Under the pieces are notes generated by a model. That model ran no database searches. It had not been told where the DNA came from and saw only the letters and a list, made by a program, of their open reading frames with translations. Below, in pieces: positions 1-8,979 of a DNA stretch of 28,681 nt. Position numbers and translations under genes: made by a program. Source of the stretch: Saccoglossus kowalevskii (lineage: Eukaryota > Hemichordata > Enteropneusta > Harrimaniidae); the NCBI RefSeq assembly GCF_000003605.2, contig NW_003137824.1, forward strand, positions 394,113-422,793, in the 5' to 3' direction. Each line of letters starts with the position of its first letter. Within the stretch, counting starts at the first letter, position 1.

Positions 1-414
1 TACAGAATGATCAGATATGCTAAAAATGTTTAAAGAACATTTAAATATCAGTTAATCTGCTAACGCTCATGAGGTTGTCCCCATTGCTAAATAACCTCCT
101 ATTCTGGATATGCGAGAATCAAAGTCCATCACAACATGCGTCAGTAAACCTGCATGTTCAACCATCATACAAAATCGGAAAAAATGTGGTCATACATGTT
201 AAAAAATGGTCCAATGAAGCACTGAAATTATGATTTGTCATTTTATTCAGCCATTCGGTCAAAAACGATTTTGACATACACGGAATATAAATCATACATC
301 CCCATTCACGACCGTAGGGGACAGGTGTGTAATGTGTGCCTCTTACTGTTACACGTTATTTGAGTCGATATCAAATAACATATGATAAATAATGTGAATT
401 ATGTTGTGTTTCAG

Positions 415-505
415 ACACAACTCAGTGGAGAAGATGAAACAAAATCAGAACATCGCGTGAACAAACGTGACGTCACAACTGATCTCAGGTGGCTGGTTGA
501 GAACT
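415..505 (+). CDS. Collagen-like gene, first exon in window (linker)
   Basis: The acceptor TTTCAG precedes 415 and the donor GTAAGT begins at 506. The 91-base exon is open in the frame that gives TQLSGEDETK...RWLVEN and ends in phase 1, which matches the collagen exon at 1028. It has no Cys and no Gly-X-Y. It also contains a perfect CRE-like palindrome TGACGTCA at 468-475, which may be chance. Confidence 0.65.
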
Positions 506-3500
506 GTAAGTTGTCTTTTCAGTTATGAGCATATGCAATAACCAAGACATTCCACAAAATGTAAAAGTGTTATTACAACAGTGTGACGTCACATCAGGAA
601 ATATGCTTTTCCCGGATAGTGCACTTCTGACTTCGGAATGGTATTATTGTCGGAAGAGTATTATTGTCGGAATAGTATTATTGTCGGAATAGTATTATTG
701 TCGTTCTAACTTTAAGAATGTAAACGAACCTCAGACACTGATAAAGTAGATGTGTTTTAAACCAATAGAAAGTGCTTTCTTATTCAAAATGTGATTATAT
801 TTGTGAGCCAATAAACAAAATATTCGGAATGTTTATCGCGTGAACTGTCAACATTATGGAACTGTTTTTTAGCTTGCTGTTGAGATTCTCCTGATCAGCG
901 TAACAAGACCACGTGGTTGTATTGTTTTGATTCATTTACCGGTCCATCATTGGTTAGTCGTTTGTTCGTGTGATTGTTTGTTTTATAACTGTACTGACTT
1001 CTATCATTGTTCCCCCTCTTCTTCTAGTGTCAATATTGCGAGGACCCCCTGGTCCACAAGGCCCACCTGGAAACAATGGAATTCCTGGAATCCGTATGTA
1101 TTATTACTTTTAGCAACGTCTTACAATTTGTATTATATATATATATATATATATAACCCTACATGAAACGTTCACGATAGTTTTCATTAATATATCCTAC
1201 TGTGTATGTAGCCTGGACTCACCAAGCACGAATGCGTACATAAAAGAAATATAGTTTCTGAACTAGTTGACCATACAATTTCCACTGGGTCCGAGGAATT
1301 CGGGATTGATATACCTATGCAGTACAAGTAATAGTCTTAGAGGAGAACAACAAACACACTGACACAGTTATCATTGAGTACTCAATAAATTAAGTTACAG
1401 TCATCAACATTAAGTGTCATATTTTGATATATGCAAAATAGTATAAAAATATATTAAACGCCCTTACTGATGCACGTGCACAAATGTATCAATAAACTTT
1501 AGCTAACAATATGACTGATAATTACAGTGAAAGTGAATCAGTAGATCAAAAAATACAAGTTAACAATTATGTAATTTCTTACAATGTATAACAATCTTAG
1601 ACCTGCAATTTCTAATAATAATGTACTAACAGTAATGCACCAACAATTCCCTAACAATGTATTAATGTACAGTAATCTCTACAAGTAAGGCTAAACGAGT
1701 AAAATAAGCCATGTATGGTACAGTCCCCGTTAGTTATAAAATTTAAGATATATAGTTTTGTTTGTAGTAAAATAGTTTGAACATAAACATGTCCGAGATA
1801 TGGATCCAGAAGCTGATGCTCTGCTATGATGATTTTGTTATCATTAAAATGATTGACATTCAGTCATCTTGTGTCTTATCGCTAAACGAATTCTTGTCCA
1901 TATTGAGAGATATTGCTTTGGAACAGCATTAATTAAAACAAAGTGGCCAGTGTATGTACCATGTGTAAATAGCCGAGATCCGGTTCCGGAATGCCAGAAA
2001 TGCTTAATTTTGATCACTTTTGAGCACATAAATGGCCGCCATCTTGAATCATATTGTGAAACCAATGTGCATATGTATAATATTGCGTATGAAGTGTGTG
2101 TACATGTCTAAAATATAGGTCCGGACGCACGCACGGATGCACATACGTTTTCGGACTGCGTCTGAACTGGGACTAATCATTTACCGTAGCCTCTTAACAG
2201 TAACCTTAAACAGCGTAAGTAGTGTAACAATAATGAACTTACGTCATTCACACTAATCTGTTATCTCTTTTTATCAAATAGTGCAGCTATGAATTGTACA
2301 TAGTAAACAGAAAGCAAGCATTGAAATGTCTTTCTACAGCTAAACAAATATAAAAAGCATAATTCTAAATCAATAACACAAGATACCAATCAATTTATAA
2401 TTGACTAAGATAGAATCAATTGACGGATGCATACAACAGTAATCCACTTTCACCCATACACTGAGATCAATGAAAGTGCGCCACCAACGACAGCAGTTGG
2501 GCGCCATCTGTTTTCATATAAATTATGTAACTGTTCAAATGCATAGAATACACTGTGCATAGGATAGGATACATGTAGATACCACAATCTATTCAAAGAT
2601 TATTTTCATTCGAGCAGCTGGATTTCCATGCATTGGATCTGCCGAGTCCAACAATGACAACGATAACGATGATGGACCAGGAAGTGGTGATCGTGCATCA
2701 ACCAATGTAAATGGAACGACTGGATCTGTGTATGTGAGATGGGGAAGATCAACATGTGAAGATACTGCTGAACTAGTTTATGAAGGCAAGTCTATATCCT
2801 AGAGAAATATCATACATTTTGTCCAATGCTTTTGGACATTATATTTTATTTTAAGAATGTGTCCACGATTATATACAGTGAAATGGTATTTTACCTGTAT
2901 GATTATGTTTCAGTCCGAGGGTCAGTATCACATGGGTCAGTATCCCTGTATATATCGACCGTCGCCGTTTTGGGAGCGTGTTCGTGCGCAGTAGCTGATT
3001 GGCTAAAACAAATCGTTCGCACACTAGGATTGTTGTTGTTATTGAATATATATGTACTTTCCGAAGCAGGGCAGTCTCGGCTGACTACGAGCTAGTGTTG
3101 AAGAGTGAGCAGTAACTGTAATCAAACCGTTTTTCACATAGATATTTTATTCACCTAGTAATAATACAAAAATCATTTGCATGTTGGTTAACACAAATGA
3201 CCCAATGCGATGGCCATTGTAAGGGTTATAAAATGAAACGCGCGAAAGACTGCAAAATCACGTAGAATGGGCGTTTCATTTTTTAACCGACTTCTACCGA
3301 GGGAATATTCAATTCACGGCCACTAGTGCCATACAAGATTTCCTAATGGTCCCTGAAAAAGCGTGTGGCGAGTATTTTGCAGTGAATGAGAGTGAAAACT
3401 TAACTAGAGAACGACAAAAATTTTATGAAAACCAGCAAAGAATGGATTGTATATGTTTGATCTGGCAGAGTCAATGTAAAAAAAGTAAATGGGGCTAGCA

Positions 3501-4674
3501 GGTGAATAGTTAAATTTGCGATGTTTTAATTCCCTGAGTAAATACAAAAATACGCCGTCGTACTACATCGCACCCACACTTCTGATGCTAGACATCATGG
3601 TTACATTCATTGCACAGAAAAATGATTGGAATATTCAAACTCTTCAAGATTTGAATACGAAACCATTGTTCGCTAGTTCCTGGTGCCGACATTGCGTATG
3701 ACGTTTACATGTTCCACTATATATATAGTTAGGTTGTGAAGAAAGTGTGATCTTATTATATAAGTAGAGGGTCGGCAAGGGATATTTTCGTAAGCTGTAT
3801 TCAATTGTTTTTGTTTTTTTTAATTTCGTAATAATGTAATTTAAATAAATAAAAAACTTAAATTCGTAGACATAGACAAGGTGTTCAATTTAACCAGCTA
3901 TTTTATTCTTCCGTAATTTGTACAAAGATCTTATTTTTTGTAAGCGTATAACGCATTTTCAAAATCATGATTACATGCAATTCGTACACAATTTTCAATT
4001 TTGATTCTTAAACACAAATTATCAAGTATATTATAAAAATGTAATTAGGAATTTGCTTTATCTGTAAGTGCAAAAAACTATTTTTACTGTAAATGGAGCT
4101 TTCCTTTTTCATTTCATGTGACCTGTACCAGCTACCCCCCTTGCCCCATAAGTAGATCGGTATACCCCGATTAACATAAAATTCATTCTACCCACTAGGT
4201 GTCATGGGAGGAGCACATTACACTCATACGGGTAGTGGCTCTAACTATCAATGCCTGCCATTGAATCCCATATATGATGACTTAGGAAGTGGTACCGGAA
4301 GGTCACGTGCTTTGATGTATGGTGCAGAGTATCAGATTTTTAACTTCGACACCTTGTCAGCTGCAAACGATCATGATGCAGTGTGTGCAGTGTGCAGAGT
4401 CCGTTCTCGTGGTACCGTCTTAATGGTTCCTGCTCGTAATGAATGCCCGTCAACTGAGTGGACCAGAGAGTATTATGGCTATTTGATGTCCCAACAGTAT
4501 AATTACCAAAAACATGATTTTGTATGCGTAGATAGTAATCTCGAAGGGAGAATTGGTGGTCATGAAAGCCTCGATGGAGCGTTGTTGTATCCTGTAGAGG
4601 GCCGATGTGGATCACTTCCATGTGGTCCATATATAGATGGCAATGAATTGACATGTGTCGTCTGTACCATCTAA
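415..4674 (+). CDS. Short-chain collagen C4-like secreted protein, 5'-partial, four exons
   Basis: Exons 415-505, 1028-1093, 2618-2785 and 4199-4674 join to 801 bases, that is 266 residues plus a TAA stop, with every junction in frame (phase 1 at all three introns). Order of parts: a hydrophilic linker with an NKRD dibasic motif; seven Gly-X-Y triplets split across exons 2 and 3 (GPP GPQ GPP GNN GIP GIP GFP); an acidic Asn/Asp linker; then a Cys-rich C-terminal domain beginning VYVRWGRSTC and continuing YEGVMGGAHYTHTGSG, ending CGSLPCGPY...LTCVVC. These motifs are those of the sponge short-chain collagen C4 / spongin-like family, found widely in invertebrates; such proteins are secreted and presumably trimerise through the collagen stretch. 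No start codon or signal peptide is visible, so at least one 5' exon lies left of the window. The collagen part is unusually short. Family assignment is from recognised motifs; function in this animal is not known. Confidence 0.82.
506..1027 (+). other. Intron of collagen-like gene
   Basis: A GT-AG intron of 522 bases. It holds a 17-bp tandem repeat (641-703) and the palindrome TGTGACGTCACA at 582-593. No coding content is recognised. Confidence 0.6.
641..703 (+). repeat. 17-bp tandem repeat, about 3.7 copies
   Basis: The unit GTATTATTGTCGGAATA starts at 641, 658, 675 and 692. The copies are almost identical; the first has GA for TA at its end and the last is cut short. This is a minisatellite inside an intron. 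Confidence 0.9.
1028..1093 (+). CDS. Collagen-like gene, Gly-X-Y exon
   Basis: The acceptor CTTCTAG precedes 1028 and the donor GTATGT starts at 1094. The 66-base exon encodes LSILR and then GPPGPQGPPGNNGIPGI in uninterrupted Gly-X-Y register. The register carries on into the next exon as PGFP, which supports the splice. Phase is 1 at both ends. Confidence 0.85.
1094..2617 (+). other. Intron of collagen-like gene, with AT microsatellite
   Basis: A 1.5-kb intron. It holds a (TA)n run at 1134-1155, a stretch around 2020-2055 with ATGGCCGCCATCTTGAATC that looks like dispersed-repeat DNA, and a CpG-containing GGACGCACGCACGG stretch near 2124. No exon is supported here. Confidence 0.6.
1134..1155. 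repeat. (TA)11 microsatellite
   Basis: Eleven uninterrupted TA dinucleotides, just after the Gly-X-Y exon. Confidence 0.95.
2618..2785 (+). CDS. Collagen-like gene, linker and start of C-terminal domain
   Basis: The acceptor is GAGCAG before 2618. The exon opens by finishing a Gly-X-Y triplet (PGFPCIGS), continues through the acidic linker SNNDNDNDDGPGSG, and then enters the conserved domain (SVYVRWGRSTCEDTAELVYE). The frame ends at GAA G followed directly by GCAAGT, so the donor is GC rather than GT. Joining here to 4199 restores the family motif YEGVMGG. Confidence 0.83.
2786..4198 (+). other. GC-AG intron of collagen-like gene
   Basis: A 1.4-kb intron starting GCAAGT and ending CACTAG. 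It includes an 18-bp inverted repeat (3224-3288) and a CpG-richer stretch near 2950-3090. No further exon is needed to complete the protein. Confidence 0.75.
3224..3288. repeat. Inverted repeat, 18-bp arms, 29-base loop
   Basis: The left arm GGTTATAAAATGAAACGC (3224-3241) is the reverse complement of 3271-3288 with a single mismatch (T against A at the sixth base). It could be the ends of a very short MITE-like element or a structured RNA. Confidence 0.85.
4199..4674 (+). CDS. Collagen-like gene, terminal Cys-rich exon
   Basis: The acceptor CCCACTAG precedes 4199 and TAA is at 4672-4674. The exon carries most of the conserved C-terminal domain: GGAHYTHTGSGSNYQCLP, then AVCAVCRVRSRG, MVPARNECPSTEWTREYYGYL, FVCVD, CGSLPCGPY and LTCVVC. 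The regularly placed Cys residues suggest disulfides in a secreted domain. Candidate poly(A) signals downstream are ATTAAA at 4784-4789 and AATAAA at 5036-5041; which one is used cannot be told from sequence. Confidence 0.9.
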
Positions 4675-5035
4675 TATGAATATATGTTATGATACGCCTA
4701 GCGACAAATGGTGTCCAACATAAAGTAATATGAATAGGTACTACTTTTGGCGATAAGATTGTTACATAAATTTAAAGAAAGATATTAAAATTTGCATGTA
4801 TCGTATTCAGACACGGACAATTTCTTCCGTAAACGTGTGTATCTTCTATTTTGTTTGATTTGTTCTGGCTACATGTTACTGTTGTAATGTTTATCTCTTC
4901 GTCTGCATGCCAAATCAGGTATTTTGTAATTATGTTCCACATAAAACAACTGATTGACAAATGGTGTGACATTGCTGTTTTGGGTCAAAACCTGTATAAG
5001 GCCTTCCATAATTGAAGCTCGTGAAAATTGATAGA

Positions 5036-5041
5036 AATAAA
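5036..5041 (+). terminator. Candidate poly(A) signal AATAAA for collagen-like gene
   Basis: The first canonical AATAAA on this strand after the stop at 4674, and it lies before the decayed exon copy. A weaker ATTAAA at 4784-4789 is closer to the stop. Confidence 0.4.
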
Positions 5042-5177
5042 TGCCAAAAAAGACATATCGTAACTTTAATTACAGGTGTGAAATCTTTAGTTGAAGATAT
5101 GATATATTTAAATAGATGTCCTATCTCCACTTTCTATGGCTATGACCTTTATTTGTCACGGGATCTCGCAGTGAAAG

Positions 5178-5478
5178 CAAAATGACGTATCAAGTAGTAA
5201 GAGAGGGTCACCTGCTTTGATGATGGTGCGGAGTCCAGCCCTTATTCATCTATTTACAATCATGATGCAGTGTGTGCATTGTGCAGAGTTCGTTCCCGTG
5301 GTACGTCTTAATGGTTCCTGCTCGTAATGAATGCTCGTCAACTGAGTGGACCAGAGAGTATTATGGCTATTTGATGTCAGATCACTACAACCATGCTTCG
5401 AATAAAGAATTTATCTGTGTAGATCGTAATCCGGAAGGGAGAGATGGCAGTAACGCAAACTCAGATTTATACATTTAA
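5178..5478 (+). pseudogene. Decayed partial copy of the collagen-like terminal exon
   Basis: This stretch aligns with roughly 4265-4590 of the intact exon, about 0.5 kb downstream of it. The best block is the run encoding MVPARNEC, STEWTREYYGYLMS and CVD. It lacks the family's first segment (HYTHTGSG) and last segment (CGSLPC, CVVC), has lost one base where the intact exon reads GGTACCGTC (here GGTACGTC near 5300), and has other small gaps. The surviving frame stops at 5478. The part after YLMS (DHYNHASNKEFICVD) differs from the neighbour, so it may derive from another family member. It reads as a tandem-duplication remnant. Confidence 0.85.
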
Positions 5479-6454
5479 GCACTTATGAGAAAATGACAGA
5501 TTGTTTCATATAAGATTGTGTTTTCTGTGCACCTTATTGTGTAGTTGGCATGTCATAAAAAGATCATTTCCAGTAACCATTTCTAAAAGAAAACATAATA
5601 TTTGTATCCACACATTTAAAATGAAAACAAATAAATAATATAATTTGTTCTCGCTCTCTTGTGGTCAATAATCTCAGTATCATCGGAAGTTATCAAAAAT
5701 ACACAGCTCAGATTGTGTGACGAACAACTGACACATGTCAGATTGTTAAATCTTATGTCGTAATGAGTACGATGAACATCTAACACATGTCAGATTAATA
5801 GAGCATGTGTCGTAATGAGTACGATGAACAACTGACACATGTCAGATTAATAAAGCATGTGTCGTAATGAGTATTATGAACAATAGGATGTTACATGCAC
5901 TGCGGGTCTGCGTTTAAACGATTAATTTCAATAACAAAAGCCAGCAAACACATAATATTTTGTAATGAAAACATCTTAACGCCAGATTTGTTTTTAAGGC
6001 CATATTTATTGAAAGATTCACAGAGAGATATATGCTATTATGAAAATGAACTTCATTAGCTGTAAACACAATATGGCACAATAAAAGTGAAAACAGAATA
6101 CCTTACTGGTTGATGCTGTGGATGTGAATCTTTCGTTCATGGGCGGGTTTTAGTTTTTGCTGATATCACTGAATTTTCTTATGTTTGGGAATGAGTCCGG
6201 GGTCTACGTCATCCAACATGTCAGTATATGTATAATCGACTGTAGGCAAAAACAAGCGGAAAGAATTTATGTTCGACTGCTATTGAAAATAAGAAATATG
6301 GTATTTCCCTCTAACTGTAAGTATTAACATATATGACGTATTATTTTGTCTTTTTTACTATAATAATGTGAGCGATTCAGGATTGCAAGTTGAAAATTAA
6401 ATAAACTCTTAACTGCAAACTCTTCACATTTTTGGACAACTTATTTGTTTATTT
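5479..6454. other. Intergenic region
   Basis: Holds the 52-bp tandem repeat at 5722-5885 and otherwise AT-rich sequence with no recognised gene. Confidence 0.6.
5722..5885. repeat. 52-bp tandem repeat, about 3.1 copies
   Basis: Units start GAACAACTGACACATG or close to it at 5722, 5774 and 5826, and a fourth begins at 5878, an exact 52-base period. Each full unit carries the small inverted repeat TGACA-CA-TGTCA (TAACA in the second copy) and the phrase GTCGTAATGAGTA. Confidence 0.92.
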
Positions 6455-7795
6455 TTCCAATTTATTTATTTAAAAAATAAGGCAAAACTCATGCAAACAG
6501 AAAATTAGAAGAACTGAAAAATAAAATTGCAGAAAATTAGATTGAGTCCGTAAACTGTTACATAATTCAATATACATTACAAAAACAAAAATACATGTAA
6601 AGTGAACCTAACATTTTCCCACCTTTGTCTCACGTTGTTTTCACATTCAAGGTTAGAAATGGTGATGTCTGTCTGATAGTTACATTTGAATATTGCAATC
6701 ATTGAACAAAATGTTGGTTTTATTTTTTTTATTTTAGAGAGATAAAGATCAAATTACCTATCAGTGTTGAGTGTTTATCATTACCTAATAATATATCTTT
6801 TAACGTTAAATGGTGTATATATACAGTCAGTTTTATCATTTAACAAAAAGTGACCAAAAATTCGATTGTAATCACATTCATAAAATAAATGTTCTATTGT
6901 TTCCATACCCGACTCGAAGAATGTTACACAAAACCGATACTGTTTTTTTCCCATTTTAATTTAAACTATTATTATACATGTAGTTTGTGGCTAACAACCT
7001 ATGAATGATTTTATTTTGAAAAGCTTGTAATTTGTTTTCTCTGGTTATTTTGAATGGTTTAGCAAATATTAAATGCCATTCATCATCTGTCTCACCTAGA
7101 ATTGATTTTCCTTTATGCATGATTTTACTATACATTTGTGCAATACCATTCAATTCCATTGAAGGCTTTTCAGAGTTGATAAACTTGGACTTTTAACAAG
7201 TTCAACATTTTGTCCTTTTTCTATTCCCGTTTTCCATCTCTTTGGGATTGGAATCATGATTGAAGTCGATTGGCATGAAATAAAATCACTTTTCAAACTA
7301 TAATGGTGTTCCGTATGACATAAATGTCCCATCTGACTTAACTAAATCATTCCTTCGTTGTGCCACTTTGATATAAATACAGTTTTCTGTTCTTTTTGAA
7401 TTGTTCAGTTATACCACAATGTTTGACCCAGATAGTCCTTCGCTGTCTTAATTTGTCTAGTGTTGTTTCTGGCCCTGCTCCATACGTTCGTTATTTCCCT
7501 CCACAATTTATTGTTAACCTGATCGCATATTGTAAGTCTCCTCCAAAGAAAGATAACATTATGTTAAACATTTGTTTCCTAGGACTAAACCTTTGTGTTG
7601 AGAGAGACCTTTAAATCCAGGACATCCTCTGACTTTTAATTATGCTCGTTTTGTGTGGCATCCACCGGAGTATAAATTATTTACCAGAATTTTCTACTGA
7701 GCTTGTCCTCCTTACTATTCCATACGAAATGATACTGTTTTAATTCCATTATTATTTTTTGTGGAGGTGAAGGCAAAGTTGAGTGATTAATTTCT
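6455..7795 (-). mobile_element. Degenerate 5'-truncated LINE (non-LTR retrotransposon) remnant
   Basis: Read on the minus strand, shifting between frames, this matches the C-terminal part of a LINE polymerase after the catalytic reverse-transcriptase core. In order: LPSPPQKIIMELKQYHFVWN near 7785-7725; KDYLGQTLWYN near 7430; NDLVKSDGTFMSY near 7330; PIPKRWKTGIEKGQ near 7230; PFKITRENKLQAFQNKIIHR near 7060-7000; METIEHLFYECDYNRIF near 6900-6860; and KDILLGNDKHSTLIGNLIFI near 6800-6740. The ETIEHLFYEC stretch is the Cys/His (zf-RVT-like) region typical of L1/Tx1-type elements. Several frameshifts and stops show it is dead. An AAATAAATAAAT-like end near 6460 would fit the 3' tail. Clade assignment is tentative. 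Confidence 0.82.
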
Positions 7796-8979
7796 TATAT
7801 TAGACTTATTTATGTATTATTCTATGCTGTATGTTAGGACACTACACCATTTTCTCAGAAATTAAAAACGTGGACGCATAGGTGTTTTCCGTGAATAATA
7901 AAAGCAAAATAAGTTCGAAATCCAAAACAAATATTTAGCTTAGTAAACATCGAACAAAGCCGTAATTGGGATGAGCATGGAATTATATGTATGTACAAGC
8001 GTATCGGCGCTGGCGGCGATCAACCGTAAAATTAAATAATTTGCCAAACCAGTGACTTGTATTATTTATTTAACGAATTGTGTAAATAACTTGTGATAAA
8101 TAGAAAACTATTATAAGAATATTTGCCGACTTTACGTCAGCCGTTACGTTGATTATCATAAAAATCACATTTCTTATATAATAGAGATCTAGGAACAGAT
8201 CAGTACAACCCTCGTTGACGTGCTGCAGAATCTCAATGCCATGTGAAATATTCTCTGAATAACGACCTATTCCTATTCGACAATGCGGAACTATCAACCG
8301 TTGGAATGATGCGCCACCAACGACATTCTTAACAGAACAACATGAGGGCGGTATATAAAATACTTCCTTATAAATCACGTGCTATATGAACCTTATGGCT
8401 GGAATTCACACTCATTAACACCCACTCCAGTGTTTATCACGCTGTTTAATTGTGATGTTGATTCCCATTAAAGTTTGAAGATACATAAAAATAGATGCGT
8501 GGATATTTATTTTAGTCACCTGCCTTTCTTTATCCGTTTAGGAAAATAATACGATACACCATGAAAATAATGTATGGTCAAAGGTCATAGATATTTGACA
8601 AAAAAACACATTTTCAGCCTTTCTATTTTCAGGACTCTCGGAAAAAACAACCAGTTCTGTAGTGTCTAATCAATAGGTCCGCATATGCACGTCACATCAT
8701 GGCTATCAATAAACACACCCACACAGTATATATGAAAGTGGGCCATCTCACATCGCGTTTGAGAAACGCAAACAAGTCTTATTGGCTAACAATAAGGCTA
8801 TAGAGGGATAATTTGTGGTACCAGACACTTGCAATGAAATTCAATGGCTAAAAATGAGATTAGGGCGAACTTCTTTCTGTCTTTCGTTGAGGTTAGGTTG
8901 TCGTCACGGTCTGTCTGGTAGATTAAAAAGAGCGCCCTCGCCAGGTGTTACATAATCACTGTTAATCACACAAACGTAT
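7796..8979. other. Intergenic stretch past the ETS gene 3' end
   Basis: No gene is recognised. A 102-codon open frame on the minus strand (8070-8378) has no known motif. A CpG-containing site AGCGCCCTCGCCAGG lies at 8930-8944. Confidence 0.5.

Noticed and set aside
927-1166. 79-codon frame overlapping the Gly-X-Y exon
   Set aside because: Wrong frame: the true frame of 1028-1093 gives Gly-X-Y triplets and joins both neighbours in phase.
2826-3095. 89-codon plus-strand frame in the GC-AG intron as an extra exon
   Set aside because: The family motif is restored by skipping straight from 2785 to 4199, and the frame has no family motif.
4340-4654. 104-codon minus-strand frame opposite the collagen-like terminal exon
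   Set aside because: A shadow of the real exon, which carries the conserved Cys motifs.
7905-7920. GTTCGAAATCC as a tRNA B box
   Set aside because: No A box or cloverleaf at the right distance.
8070-8378. 102-codon minus-strand frame containing VVGGA, recalling the trypsin IVGG start
   Set aside because: None of the other serine-protease motifs (WVLTAAHC, GDSGGP) occur; the surrounding residues do not fit.
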